Origin: Natribaculum breve | GTDB lineage: Archaea; Halobacteriota; Halobacteria; Halobacteriales; Natrialbaceae | Reading direction: 5' to 3' | Length of the DNA: 64,000 nt | NCBI RefSeq assembly: GCF_023008585.1 | Contig: NZ_CP095390.1 | Location: forward strand, 434,001 to 498,000 | Part shown: piece by piece, positions 36,926-45,459 of the stretch | Numbering within the stretch: position 1 is the first letter of the stretch | Layout: each line of letters starts with the position of its first letter | Position numbers and translations under genes: made by a program | Notes under the pieces: model-generated | What the model saw: only the letters and a program-made list of their open reading frames with translations | Databases searched by the model: none | What the model was told of the DNA's origin: nothing

Positions 36926-37057
36926 CGTTGGTACCTGCTCCTCTCTACGTTCGCGAACGCGTATAGGGGTTCGGTATCGCACCAGGTAACACGACGTTAG
37001 TACAGGTCGTTGACACGGTCGGGGCGTGGGATCACGCGTCGATCGCACCCGGCCGGT

Positions 37058-37495
37058 CTAGGCGGGCGACTCGATCGAGTCGGCCGACTCGAGGAGGTCC
37101 TCGAGTCGCTCGAGTGCGCGAGTACAGACGAGCGCGTAGCCCGCGGCGACCGTCGGGAGTTCGAAGACGATGCGACAGCGCGTGTCGCTCAGCGCGTCGA
37201 CCCGGTGACCGGTCGCGGGGATTCTGGCGACGCGCCACGTCCAGCGCATTCGATCGGCCGAGCAACTCGAGATTTCGAACGGGAGCCACAGCCCGCCGAC
37301 GGTTCGAACGCGTCCGGTCGTGCCGGGACGAATCCGCCGGTCGGTAGACGAGACGCCCGTGATCGACGGGCCCCACTCCGGCCACTCGTGGGTGTCGACG
37401 AGCAGTTCCCAGGCGTCGTCCGGCGGCGCGTCGACGACGTGTGAGACCTCGAGGTTCGACCCGTGAGACGCGGGTGCAGTCTGGATGCGCGTCAT
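37058..37495 (-). CDS. SRPBCC-superfamily (START/Bet v1-like) protein
   Basis: The 145-aa product fits the polyketide-cyclase/START fold: SHVVDAPPDDAWELLVDTHEWPEWGPSITGV (residues about 19-48) and a C-terminal helix TRALERLEDLLESADS. It probably binds a hydrophobic ligand. The start at 37495 avoids 31 upstream residues with poor family fit. It is divergent from the penicillin acylase gene across 172 bases. Confidence 0.84.
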   Translation of the reverse strand: MTRIQTAPASHGSNLEVSHVVDAPPDDAWELLVDTHEWPEWGPSITGVSSTDRRIRPGTTGRVRTVGGLWLPFEISSCSADRMRWTWRVARIPATGHRVDALSDTRCRIVFELPTVAAGYALVCTRALERLEDLLESADSIESPA

Positions 37496-37667
37496 CCCCG
37501 GAACGTTCGACGGGCATGCACGTAATCCTGTGGTCGCCCGGTCCGGCGGGAGAGACCGCCACGCGGGTCCTCGCGACCGCAGCGGCACGATCCTGCCCGC
37601 GTCGAAGCCGTCACGCTCGTCGGCGGTGGCCGATACACATTACTGTTCGGTGGACTTCGTTCGTCCC

Positions 37668-40049
37668 ATGACAGACGACACCACGAGACGTGCCGTTCTC
37701 GCTGGCGCACTCGCGGCGGGCGTCGGCGGACTCTCGCTGTCGTCGGCTCGCGACCTCCTCGAGTCGTTCGCACCGCTCTCGGGGACCGCCTGGGACGCCG
37801 CCGACCGGGAGCTCTCTGAGACCGTCGAGAGCCCCTACGGCGCGGCGACGGTTCGGATCGACGGCGACGGCGTCCCGCACGTCGAGGCCGACGACGAGAC
37901 GGCAGCCTACTTCGCCGTCGGCTACGTGCAGGCGTTCGATCGGCTGTTCCAGCTCGACCTCCAGCGGCGCGTCGTGCGCGGGGAGCTGTCGGCGGTCGTC
38001 GGCCCCGCGACCCTGCAAAGCGACGAGTTCCACGTCGCGATGGACTTCGTGGGCGCGGCCGAGGCGACGTGGGACGTCGTGAGCAGAACGTCGGTCGGCC
38101 CGCTCGTCGAGGCCTACGCCGACGGCGTCGACGCGGCGATCGGGCGGGAACGACTGCCGCTCGAGTTCGAACTGCTCGGGTACGAGCCCGAGCCGTGGAC
38201 GCCGGTCGACACGATGCTGATGGAAAAGCAGATCTCGTGGACCCTGACGGGGAACTTCGGCGAACTGCGACGGGCGCTCGTGGCCGACCGACTCGGCGAC
38301 GACGTCGTCGGAGAGCTGTACCCCGACCGGATGGACCACGACGTGCCGATCCTCAGAGACGCTGGTGCGGGCGACGGCCCGCCCGACCGTGACGAATCGA
38401 GACGAACTGCCGTCGGTCCCGCGTTGACCGGGTGGCTCTCGCAGTTCGAGTCTCCACCCGGGATCGGCTCGAACAGCTGGGTCGTCGCCGGCGAGCACAC
38501 CTCGAGCGGGACGCCGATCGTCGCGAACGATCCCCACCTCTCGCTGTCGACGCCGCCGGTGTGGTACGAACAGCACGTCGAGACCGCCGAGACGTCGGTC
38601 CGCGGCGTCACGTTCCCCGGCGTGCCGTTCGTGATCATCGGCGCGAACGAGCGAGGTGCGTGGGGCTTTACCAACGTGGGCGCGGACGTCCTCGACTGCT
38701 ACACCTACGAGATCGACGCCGACGGCGAGCGCTACCGCTACCGCGGCGAGTGGCGCGAGTTCGAGACCGAGACGCGCGAAATCGTCGTCGCGGGCGGCGA
38801 GAACCGGACGACGACGGTCAGAAAGTCCGTCCACGGGCCGGTGATCGAACGCGAGGGACGGACGGTCGGCGTCGCCTGGACCGGGCTGACGGCGACGCGG
38901 ACCACCGAAGCGATCTACGGGTTCGCTCGCAGCGACGGCCTCGAGGACGCCCTCGAGGCGACCCGGCGGTTCGACCTGCCGACCCAGAACCTCGTCTACG
39001 CGGACGCCGACGGCCGGACGCTGTACTACGCGACCGGCAAGCTTCCGATCAGGACGGTCGACGGCGATCCCGTCTCGGGCGACCGGCTCTTCGACGGCTC
39101 CGCGGGCGAGGGCGAGTGGGACGGCTTCACCCCCTACGGCGAGTCGTCGTGGGAGGGATTCGTCCCCTTCGAGGAGAAGCCACACGCGATCGACCCCGAC
39201 TACGTCGCGACGGCGAACCAGCGCGTAGTGGACGATCCCGACCACTACGTCGGCGTCGACTACGCGCCGCCGTACCGCGGCGCTCGTATCTACGACGTCC
39301 TCGACGAGCGCGCTCGGTCGGACGAGCCCATGGACCCCGCCTTCCACCGCGACCTCCAGCGGGACGTCTGGGACGAACGCGCAGTTCGACTGGTTCCGGA
39401 ACTGCTCGAGGCCGTCGCGGCCGACCCGGCGACGAGCGAGGACCTCGCGGACGCGGTCGACGCGCTCGAGGCGTGGGACTACCGGATGGACCGCGCGTCG
39501 AGGGGGGCGCTCGTCTTCGCCCGGTGGATGGCGCACTTCCGACGGGCGATCCTCGAGCCGACGTTCGAGGAGGCGGACCTCGGCGAGTCGGACTACCCGA
39601 ACGACTGGGTGCTGGCGACGCTGTCGGCGGACAGCCGATTTTTCGACGACCGCTCGCGCGAGGAGACGATGGTCGCCGCCTTGCGGGAGGCGACGGCCGA
39701 AATCGACGACGAGGGCTGGGAGCAGTACGGCGACTGGAACACGACGGGTGCGATCGCACACCCGTTCGGGAGCGAAGCGCCGTTTCTCGACTACGACGAG
39801 GTGCCGACGGACGGATCGAGCGCCACCGTCGACAACTATCGCGTCGCCGACGCCGTCGGCAGTAGCTGGCGGATGGTCGTCCAGCCTGGCGAGGGCGCGT
39901 CGGCGATCCTCCCCGGCGGCAACTCGGGCGACTACTTCTCGCCGCACTACGACGACCAGTTTCGTCGCTGGGTCGACGGCGAGTACAGGTCGATGGATCG
40001 GACGCTCGAGGGCGACGTCGCCGTTCGGTTCGTGGAGGGATCACGGTGA
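37668..40049 (+). CDS. Penicillin acylase-family Ntn hydrolase, Tat-exported
   Basis: The 793-aa protein has a Tat leader (TTRRAVLAGALAAGVGG). The A chain starts with ESPYGAATVRIDGDGVPHVEADDETAAYFAVGYVQAFDRLFQLDLQRR, the family signature. Autocleavage should expose the catalytic Ser in GIGSNSWVVAGEHTSSG (Ser near residue 264). Further motifs: NDPHL..., GFTNVGAD and the C-terminal GGNSGDYFSPHYDDQF. It hydrolyses amide bonds, possibly of acyl-homoserine lactones or cyclic lipopeptides; the substrate is unknown. The next gene overlaps by four bases. Confidence 0.9.
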   Translation: MTDDTTRRAVLAGALAAGVGGLSLSSARDLLESFAPLSGTAWDAADRELSETVESPYGAATVRIDGDGVPHVEADDETAAYFAVGYVQAFDRLFQLDLQRRVVRGELSAVVGPATLQSDEFHVAMDFVGAAEATWDVVSRTSVGPLVEAYADGVDAAIGRERLPLEFELLGYEPEPWTPVDTMLMEKQISWTLTGNFGELRRALVADRLGDDVVGELYPDRMDHDVPILRDAGAGDGPPDRDESRRTAVGPALTGWLSQFESPPGIGSNSWVVAGEHTSSGTPIVANDPHLSLSTPPVWYEQHVETAETSVRGVTFPGVPFVIIGANERGAWGFTNVGADVLDCYTYEIDADGERYRYRGEWREFETETREIVVAGGENRTTTVRKSVHGPVIEREGRTVGVAWTGLTATRTTEAIYGFARSDGLEDALEATRRFDLPTQNLVYADADGRTLYYATGKLPIRTVDGDPVSGDRLFDGSAGEGEWDGFTPYGESSWEGFVPFEEKPHAIDPDYVATANQRVVDDPDHYVGVDYAPPYRGARIYDVLDERARSDEPMDPAFHRDLQRDVWDERAVRLVPELLEAVAADPATSEDLADAVDALEAWDYRMDRASRGALVFARWMAHFRRAILEPTFEEADLGESDYPNDWVLATLSADSRFFDDRSREETMVAALREATAEIDDEGWEQYGDWNTTGAIAHPFGSEAPFLDYDEVPTDGSSATVDNYRVADAVGSSWRMVVQPGEGASAILPGGNSGDYFSPHYDDQFRRWVDGEYRSMDRTLEGDVAVRFVEGSR

Positions 40050-40417
40050 CCGAACGCCACACCGACGCCGGCGTCGAGACGGATCGAGGCCCGGGCGACG
40101 CACTCGAGCGCGTTCGAACGGAGCCTCGCGCGCACGCGGCCGCGGTCGTCGTCGCGGTGGGTCTCGGACTCGTCGCCACCTGGATCCACTGGCTCGGTCT
40201 GGTCGTCGGCGGCACACTCGTCGGCCTGCTCTCGCCGACGCTCCCACGGGCGATCGGCGGGGCACTCGCGTTCGGTCTGCTGGTGCTGGTCGCGTTCGCT
40301 CTCTCGCTCGGGAGTTCGACGGGGGCCGTCCTCGAGATGACGCCGGTCGTCTACGTGACGACCGCTGCGGCGCTCGGGTTGCCGGTGGTCGGCGCGCTGA
40401 GCAGGGCGGTCGTCTGA
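40046..40417 (+). CDS. Small haloarchaeal membrane protein
   Basis: The 123-aa product starts with GTG inside the acylase stop (GTGA). After a 30-residue polar head it has about three or four hydrophobic helices (residues about 33-52, 54-72, 74-92, 98-118). No family is recognised. Translational coupling suggests it acts with the exported acylase. Its TGA stop shares its A with the palindrome at 40417. Confidence 0.75.
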   Translation: MTERHTDAGVETDRGPGDALERVRTEPRAHAAAVVVAVGLGLVATWIHWLGLVVGGTLVGLLSPTLPRAIGGALAFGLLVLVAFALSLGSSTGAVLEMTPVVYVTTAAALGLPVVGALSRAVV

Positions 40418-40526
40418 TACTGCCGGACAAAAGTCACTGAACACTCGATCGCGTCTCACGTGCCGTCGCCGCTGGCGACGGCCGTTCGAGTGCGATCGAT
40501 GTGAGAATCGTTTTGTCCAGTAGTAT
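40417..40526. repeat. 110-bp REP-like palindrome, family 2, expanded loop
   Basis: Ends are ATACTGCCGGACAAAA and TTTTGTCCAGTAGTAT, with the inner pair CTCGATCGC/GCGATCGAT and a 30-base extra stem GCCGTCGCC/GGCGACGGC at the tip. It lies between two convergent genes. Confidence 0.9.
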
Positions 40527-40535
40527 GAGTCGCGC

Positions 40536-41090
40536 TCACGGATCGTCGAACCGGAGCGTGCCGCCGAGGTATCGGTCGCCGCGGTCGGTGATCCGGTACT
40601 TGCCGCGGGCGACGCGCTCGACGAGGCCGTGTTCCTCGAGTCGCCCGAGCCGTCGGTTCACCTCCGCCCGGCTCCGGTCGATGTTGAGCGCGACGACGGC
40701 CGGCGTGACGACCAGCCCGGAGTCGTCGAGCAGTTCGAGGACGTCGTCGTCTATCGGCGTCATCCACTCGGCGGGACGGCGAACGGCGGTCGGATCGGTG
40801 AGGAGAAGCGTCGTCGATTGCCGTTCGTGCACGTCGCTTCGAACCGGGCTGTAGAGCCCGAGTACCACGAAGGCCGCTGCCAGGCCGTGGATCCAGTGGA
40901 CGGCTCGAGGGGAGACGACGTCGACGACGGGGCCACCGATCACGAAGAGAGACAGTCCGGCGACGATCGAACCGAAGCGTCGGTTCTCCCGCATTCGCGG
41001 TTCGACCCGAAAGAGCAGGTAGACGAGACAGCCAGCCGCGAGTGCGCCGACCGCGAGATTGTATTCGGCAAACGGCGTGAGGTCGCTCAT
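40536..41090 (-). CDS. Membrane protein with C-terminal winged helix
   Basis: The 184-aa product has three hydrophobic helices (about 8-26, 38-55 and 64-82), then a winged-helix DNA-binding domain: WMTPIDDDVLELLDDSGLVVTPAVVALNIDRSRAEVNRRLGRLEEHGLVERVARGKYRITDRG. It looks like a membrane-tethered transcription regulator of the phage PhiH1 repressor-like type common in haloarchaea. It overlaps its upstream partner gene (41087-41389) by four bases. Confidence 0.83.
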   Translation of the reverse strand: MSDLTPFAEYNLAVGALAAGCLVYLLFRVEPRMRENRRFGSIVAGLSLFVIGGPVVDVVSPRAVHWIHGLAAAFVVLGLYSPVRSDVHERQSTTLLLTDPTAVRRPAEWMTPIDDDVLELLDDSGLVVTPAVVALNIDRSRAEVNRRLGRLEEHGLVERVARGKYRITDRGDRYLGGTLRFDDP

Positions 41091-41389
41091 CGGCCGGTGG
41101 CCTCTCGCCGGATCCGTCTGTGCGTCAGTACCAGCGAGAACACGAGGAGGACGATCACGGTGTAGGTCACGCTCTGGATCGCCTCGAGGAGAACCGACGC
41201 CGGACGGCCCACGAGCGCAGCGACGTGATATCCGGTCGCGAGCGCCATCGCGAGCGGGAGCAACGCGACGAGACGGCCGATCAGCGACTGACGGAGCGCT
41301 TCCCACGAGAGGAAGGCGACGACGACCGCCGCGGTCCCCGTGACGATCGCAAACGGGATGCTCGTCGAGTGCAGGAGCGTATCGACCAT
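41087..41389 (-). CDS. Small membrane protein upstream of the membrane HTH regulator
   Basis: The 100-aa product has three hydrophobic helices (about 11-28, 38-57 and 71-90) and a basic C-terminus (THRRIRREATGR). It overlaps the regulator gene by an ATGA. Such two-gene pairs of a tri-helical protein and a membrane HTH protein are common in haloarchaea; the function is unknown. Confidence 0.75.
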   Translation of the reverse strand: MVDTLLHSTSIPFAIVTGTAAVVVAFLSWEALRQSLIGRLVALLPLAMALATGYHVAALVGRPASVLLEAIQSVTYTVIVLLVFSLVLTHRRIRREATGR

Positions 41390-41624
41390 ACGCCGGGTAG
41401 TCTCGCGAGCGTTGTAAGGCTGGTACCGGGACATTCCGGGCGTCTTTCGGCCGTTAATTCTCGATTGACCGCCCTCGTCGCCGTCGCGGTCGATTTGGCC
41501 AGGCGCTCGCTTCGAACTCCCCGGCGATCGGATCGCGACCTGTCCTCGTGTAGGTCCTCACTAATTACGCGCCGCGGCTTCCCTCCGCATAACAAAGAGC
41601 GGTCGATCCGTTCGTGCAGACGCA

Positions 41625-41978
41625 ATGGCGCTGATGGAGATCCCCCACGTAGACGAACGCGACGAGATCGAACGCTGTATCGACGACTGCTTCGAGGCGG
41701 CCCAGGCCTGCGAGTGGTGTGCCGACGAGAGCGCCGACGACGGGGAGGAGATGGCTCGATGCATCCGCCTCTGTCGAGACGTCGCCGACCTCGCGACGAT
41801 GCACGCACGGTTCCTGGCGCGAGACTCGAACTACAGTCCGCAACTCGCCGAGACCTGCGCCGGTGCCTGCGAGGAGTGTGCCGAGGAGTGTGCACGCCAC
41901 GACCACGAGCACTGCCAGGTCTGTGCCGACGTGTTGCGAGACTGCGCCGAGTCCTGTCGGAACATGGCGTCGGCCTGA
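41625..41978 (+). CDS. Cys-rich four-helix protein (DUF326, possible copper storage)
   Basis: The 117-aa protein has 14 cysteines in helical CxxxC and CxxC spacing: C18, C22, C29, C32, C46, C50, C78, C82, C85, C89, C97, C100, C107 and C111. This is the four-helix-bundle pattern of DUF326/Csp-like proteins, which bind many Cu(I) ions in the bundle core. An ATG at 41634 is an alternative start. Copper storage or detoxification is inferred from the family. The gene stands alone between a divergent membrane pair and the broken aldo/keto reductase. Confidence 0.87.
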   Translation: MALMEIPHVDERDEIERCIDDCFEAAQACEWCADESADDGEEMARCIRLCRDVADLATMHARFLARDSNYSPQLAETCAGACEECAEECARHDHEHCQVCADVLRDCAESCRNMASA

Positions 41979-42074
41979 TCGGAATCGCTGTACGGACTCG
42001 AGTCGCGACGTCTTTCGAACGCGCCGATCGCCGACTCACGTACTCTTTTTTCGCCGTCGATCGTACCGGGCCGC

Positions 42075-43049
42075 ATGGAGTACACGACCCTCGGCGACAC
42101 GGGGATGGAAGTCAGCCGGCTCTGTCTCGGCTGCATGAGCTTCGGCTCGAGCGACTGGCGCGAGTGGGTCCTGGACGAAGCGGAGAGCCACGAGATCATC
42201 GACCGGGCGATCGACCTCGGGATCAACTTCTTCGATACGGCGAACGTGTACTCGAACGGCGAGTCCGAACGCGTCCTCGGCTCTGCGCTCGAGGGACGCC
42301 GCGACGAGGCCGTCGTCGCGACGAAAGGCTACTTCCAGATGAACGAGGACGATCCGAACTCGGGCGGGCTCTCCCGGAAGGCGATCGAACAGGAACTCGA
42401 GAACTCCCTCGAGCGGCTGGGTATGGACACGATCGACCTCTACCAGATCCACCGCTGGGATTACGATACGCCGATCGAGACGACGCTGTCGGCGCTCGAC
42501 GACGCCGTCCGTCGCGGGACGGTCCGCTACGTCGGCGCGTCGTCGATGTGGGCCCACCAGTTCGCCGACGCCCTGCACGCGAGCGAGCGCCTCGGGCTCG
42601 AGCGATTCGTCACGATGCAGAACCACTACAACCTCGTCTACCGCGAGGAGGAACGCGAGATGCTGCCGCTGTGCCAGAAGGAGGGCATCGGCATGATCCC
42701 GTGATCGCCGCTGGCTCGCGGCTACCTCACCCGTTCCCACGAGGAGGTCGACGCGACCACGCGCGGCGAGGCGGAAGAACGGCTGTACGAACACCCCTAC
42801 CGCGAGGGCGGCGGCCCGGAGATCAACGAGCGCGTCGCACAACTCGCCGCCGACCACGGCGCGACGATGGCCCAGATCGCACTCGCCTGGCTGTTGCACG
42901 AAGAGTGGGTCGACGCCCCCATCGTCGGCACGACGAGCGTCGAACACCTGGAGGAGGCGGTCGAAGCACTCGAGATCTCGCTGTCGTCGTCGGACGTGGC
43001 GTACCTCGAGGAGCCCTACGAGCCGGTCCGCGTCTCGGGCCACGAGTAG
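42075..43049 (+). pseudogene. Aldo/keto reductase interrupted by an in-frame TGA
   Basis: One frame runs from ATG 42075 to TAG 43049 except for TGA at 42702-42704. The first part (209 aa) has the AKR catalytic elements: NFFDTANVYSNGE (Asp, Tyr), VATKGY (Lys) and YQIHRWD (His). The second part resumes in the same frame as SPLARGYLTRSHEEVD and includes AQIALAWLLHEE and PIVGTTSVEHLEEAV. Intact relatives read IPWSPLARGYL, so TGG (Trp) appears to have become TGA. The N-terminal fragment lacks the C-terminal cofactor-binding segments and is unlikely to work. Confidence 0.9.
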
Positions 43050-43060
43050 CCGACGGCGTC

Positions 43061-43142
43061 ATAATGATGGCTGTGACTGGGTACCGACGCAACCGCACGA
43101 CGGTTCGCGGTTGCGGCGGTACAGATTCACAGCTATCGTTAT
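43061..43142. repeat. 82-bp REP-like palindrome, family 3
   Basis: ATAATGATGGCTGTGACTGG at the left and TTCACAGCTATCGTTAT at the right enclose CGCAACCGC/GCGGTTGCG. It lies between the AKR pseudogene and convergent tenA; the TGA of tenA (43142-43144) supplies the last base. Confidence 0.92.
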
Positions 43143-43816
43143 CAGTACTCCGTCGAGCCGACGTCCCACCCTTCCCGCGTGTAGGCCATCTCCCAGAACC
43201 GGTACTCGAGGCGGGCGCTCGTGAGAAACGCCTCCTCCATCGCCTCGTGCTCGCCGGGGTAGCGCTCCCCGCATCGATCGACGAACGTGCACATCCAGTC
43301 GACGGCCTCGCGGAACTCGTCGCTCGTGTACTTCTCGATGAACGGCGTGTACCGGTGTTCCTCGCTCGCGCGGTCGGCCATGTGCTCGGCGACGTCGAGG
43401 TACCCCTGTCCGCAGGGATAGATCGCCGCGGCGATCTCGGCGAGCGATCCCTCGGAGGCGGTCCGCACCAGGAAGTTCGTGTACGCGACGCAGGTCGGCG
43501 CTTTCTCCGTCGCCTCGAGGTCGCTGCGGTCGATGCCGTAGTCGGCCGCGAACTCACGGTGGAGGTCCATCTCGTAGTCGAGGATCGTGTGTGCGACGTC
43601 CACCAGATGCGTCATCGTCTCCTCGTCTCGCGCTTTCGTCCCGGCCATCGCGAAGGTGCGGGCGTAGTCGAGCAGGTACCGGTAGTCCTGTCGCACCCAG
43701 TGGAGGAACGCCTCCTCCGCCAGGGTCCCGTCCGCGAGTTCTCGCACGAACGGATGTCGCTTCTGTGCGTCCCAGAGGCTCGCTCCCGTCTCGAGGAGTC
43801 GATCGCTGAACGCCAT
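43142..43816 (-). CDS. tenA: TenA-family thiaminase II/aminopyrimidine aminohydrolase
   Basis: The 224-aa helical protein starts MAFSDRLLETGASLWDAQKRHPFVREL. Typical TenA elements are FLHWVRQDYRYLLDYARTFA (residues about 38-57), the catalytic Cys in AAIYPCGQGYLDV (near residue 137) and the C-terminal Glu-rich helix with EYRFWEMAYT. It salvages the thiamine pyrimidine by deamination of aminomethyl-HMP. No other thiamine genes are adjacent, and I see no TPP riboswitch. Confidence 0.9.
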   Translation of the reverse strand: MAFSDRLLETGASLWDAQKRHPFVRELADGTLAEEAFLHWVRQDYRYLLDYARTFAMAGTKARDEETMTHLVDVAHTILDYEMDLHREFAADYGIDRSDLEATEKAPTCVAYTNFLVRTASEGSLAEIAAAIYPCGQGYLDVAEHMADRASEEHRYTPFIEKYTSDEFREAVDWMCTFVDRCGERYPGEHEAMEEAFLTSARLEYRFWEMAYTREGWDVGSTEY

Positions 43817-43997
43817 AGTTACCGGAAGTACCGAGTCCCGACTAATATAACTAGCTACTACCACTCGAGAATAGAGCGGGACGCAACGAGATAGTAGAGA
43901 GCCGAGAACGGAACTCGAAGCGACGGCGGGCGTGGCGTTCGGATCGATCGCGGATCGTCCACGCCGCGTCAGAGACGTCCGGCGACCGCGAGAACGC

Positions 43998-44099
43998 ATA
44001 CCGACAACACGGTTCAGCCGTCGATCGCACTCGAGACGCTGTCGTCGCTGACGACGGCCGTCGAGACGCGATCGAGCAGTCACTGTCGCCCGAGAGTAT
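43998..44099. repeat. REP-like palindrome, family 2, diverged
   Basis: The inner pair TCGATCGC/GCGATCGA and a central GTCGTCGCTGACGAC hairpin are kept. Ends have drifted (ATACCGACAAC, CGAGAGTAT). Its last base is the A of the TGA stop of the HTH-CBS gene at 44099. Confidence 0.8.
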
Positions 44100-44638
44100 C
44101 AGGACAGCCGCGCCGCGAGGTCGGCTTCGGTGATGATGCCGACCGTCTCGCCCGCCTCGGTGATCATGACGGCCTTGTAGTGGTCTAGCAGGTTGCTGAT
44201 CTCGTCGAGAGTGGCGTCTTTCGAGACCGTCGGAAAGCTCTCGCTCATGTGTTTCTCGATCGGTTCGTCGCGGGCCTCGGCGTCGAGGTGGACGAGGTCG
44301 CTCTGGCTGATCGAACCGACCGGGATGCCGTCCTGGATGACCGCGAGCTGGGAGTAGGCCTCGGTCTCCATGCGTTTCGCCGCCTCGCTGACCGGGTCCT
44401 CGGGCGCGACGCTGACGACTTCCTCGTGCATCAGGTCTTCGGCGCGGATGACGTCGCTCTCGGCCGCCTCGAGTGCGTTGACGATCCGCCGGAGCGTCGA
44501 TAGCCTCGGGTCGACGTCGCCGCCCTCGATGCGGGCGATGAGCGGCTGGGAGACGTCGGCGCGGTCGGCGAGTTCGCTCTGGGTCAGTCCGAGGTCGGTC
44601 CGGCGTTGTCTGAGGTCTTCGGGCGTCGGGAGCTCCAT
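44099..44638 (-). CDS. HTH-CBS transcriptional regulator
   Basis: The 179-aa protein has an N-terminal Xre-type helix-turn-helix (LRQRRTDLGLTQSELADRADVSQPLIARIEGG, residues about 9-40) and two CBS domains (AEDLMHEEVVSVAPEDPVSEAAKRM and HMSESFPTVSKDATLDEISNLL). It probably senses an adenosyl ligand. The arrangement is standard for archaeal CBS regulators; the regulon is unknown. Its stop is embedded in the palindrome at 43998-44099. Confidence 0.9.
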   Translation of the reverse strand: MELPTPEDLRQRRTDLGLTQSELADRADVSQPLIARIEGGDVDPRLSTLRRIVNALEAAESDVIRAEDLMHEEVVSVAPEDPVSEAAKRMETEAYSQLAVIQDGIPVGSISQSDLVHLDAEARDEPIEKHMSESFPTVSKDATLDEISNLLDHYKAVMITEAGETVGIITEADLAARLS

Positions 44639-44708
44639 GCGGTACAATAACCGCAGGTTATAGAAAGGTGTTTGGGTGGCCGCAGACGCCGCGAGCGGTC
44701 GTCGCGTC

Positions 44709-44790
44709 ATAACGATGGCTGTGACTGGTTGCCGACGCAACCGCGAGACGGTTCGCGGTTGCCTCGGTAACGACTCACAGCGATCGTTAT
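44709..44790. repeat. 82-bp REP-like palindrome, family 3
   Basis: ATAACGATGGCTGTGACTGG at the left and CTCACAGCGATCGTTAT at the right enclose CGCAACCGCGAGACGGTTCG. It is closely similar to the copy at 43061. The last base is the A of the DUF555 gene's TGA. Confidence 0.92.
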
Positions 44791-45143
44791 CAGTCCTCCT
44801 CGGGGATCTCGACGACTTCGACGACCGAGAGGGGGACGTCCCTGAGCGCACCGCCGACTTCGCTCTTCGCGATGCGGGAGGCGTGTTCCTCGCTATCGGC
44901 GTTGAAGACCTCCATCTCGAGTGCGAGCCCGACGAGGGCGGTCTCGGCCGCGATAAACGCCGAGTCGAACGGTTCGCCGCAGGCGGGACAGCCTGTCGCG
45001 CCGACTTCGACCTCGACGTACTCGAGTCCCTCGTTGTTGAGTCGTTTGCCGGCTTCGCTGACCGCGACGCCGATCGCGTCGTCGATCTCTTCGACGTCAC
45101 GGACCAGCCACGCGGCTTCCATCGCGACGAGATAGTTGCTCAT
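44790..45143 (-). CDS. DUF555-family archaeal protein
   Basis: The 117-aa product begins MSNYLVAMEAAWLVRDVEEIDDAIGVAVSEAG and contains a conserved zinc-type knuckle GCPACGEPFDSAFIAAETALVGL with a Cys pair at about 52-55. Ending SVVEVVEIPEED matches the family. Function is unknown, although it is conserved across euryarchaea. Start at 45143 corresponds to the conserved N-terminus. Confidence 0.88.
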   Translation of the reverse strand: MSNYLVAMEAAWLVRDVEEIDDAIGVAVSEAGKRLNNEGLEYVEVEVGATGCPACGEPFDSAFIAAETALVGLALEMEVFNADSEEHASRIAKSEVGGALRDVPLSVVEVVEIPEED

Positions 45144-45459
45144 ACTCGTTGGTCGTTCCGGGGGGTTTCCTGCTTTGCGGTTCGTCCGCCGGGTTCGGTT
45201 CGACGCGCCGACGGTCGACGGCCGTCGCCGCGACAGTGCGCACGTGAGGGGGATAATGAGCATAAGTTACGAGAATTGACCCGGTGGAGTCCCGCCTGGA
45301 TAGCCGTATTTCGCCTCGAGTCCGACTGCAGTTGGAGCTACTACAACTACGGTTGAATCGCAAGACTGCGTCGACCCAATACTGGATGTACAATAATTAT
45401 GGATTGTCAGCTTCAACAAGTCTTATATACTACCTCCGACTGCCCTCGACTGAACGCTG
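45144..45459. other. 316-bp intergenic region
   Basis: This interval separates the start of the DUF555 gene from the small membrane-protein gene. It is unusually AT-rich from 45357 to 45430 for this genome. It contains AATACTGG, AATAATTATGG and the TATA-like TTATATA of the next gene. No coding region is seen. Confidence 0.55.
45423..45429 (+). promoter_or_regulatory. TATA-like box (TTATATA)
   Basis: TTATATA lies 31 bases before the ATG at 45460, fitting a short-leader or leaderless transcript. Seen directly; the function is inferred. Confidence 0.65.

Noticed and set aside
42702..42704. TGA in the aldo/keto reductase as a selenocysteine codon
   Set aside because: The position is a conserved Trp in the family and haloarchaea are not known to encode Sec machinery; a nonsense change or sequencing error is simpler.
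43817..43997. TPP riboswitch upstream of tenA
   Set aside because: I could not find the conserved CUGAGA and ACYUGA-type elements of the thi-box in this region.
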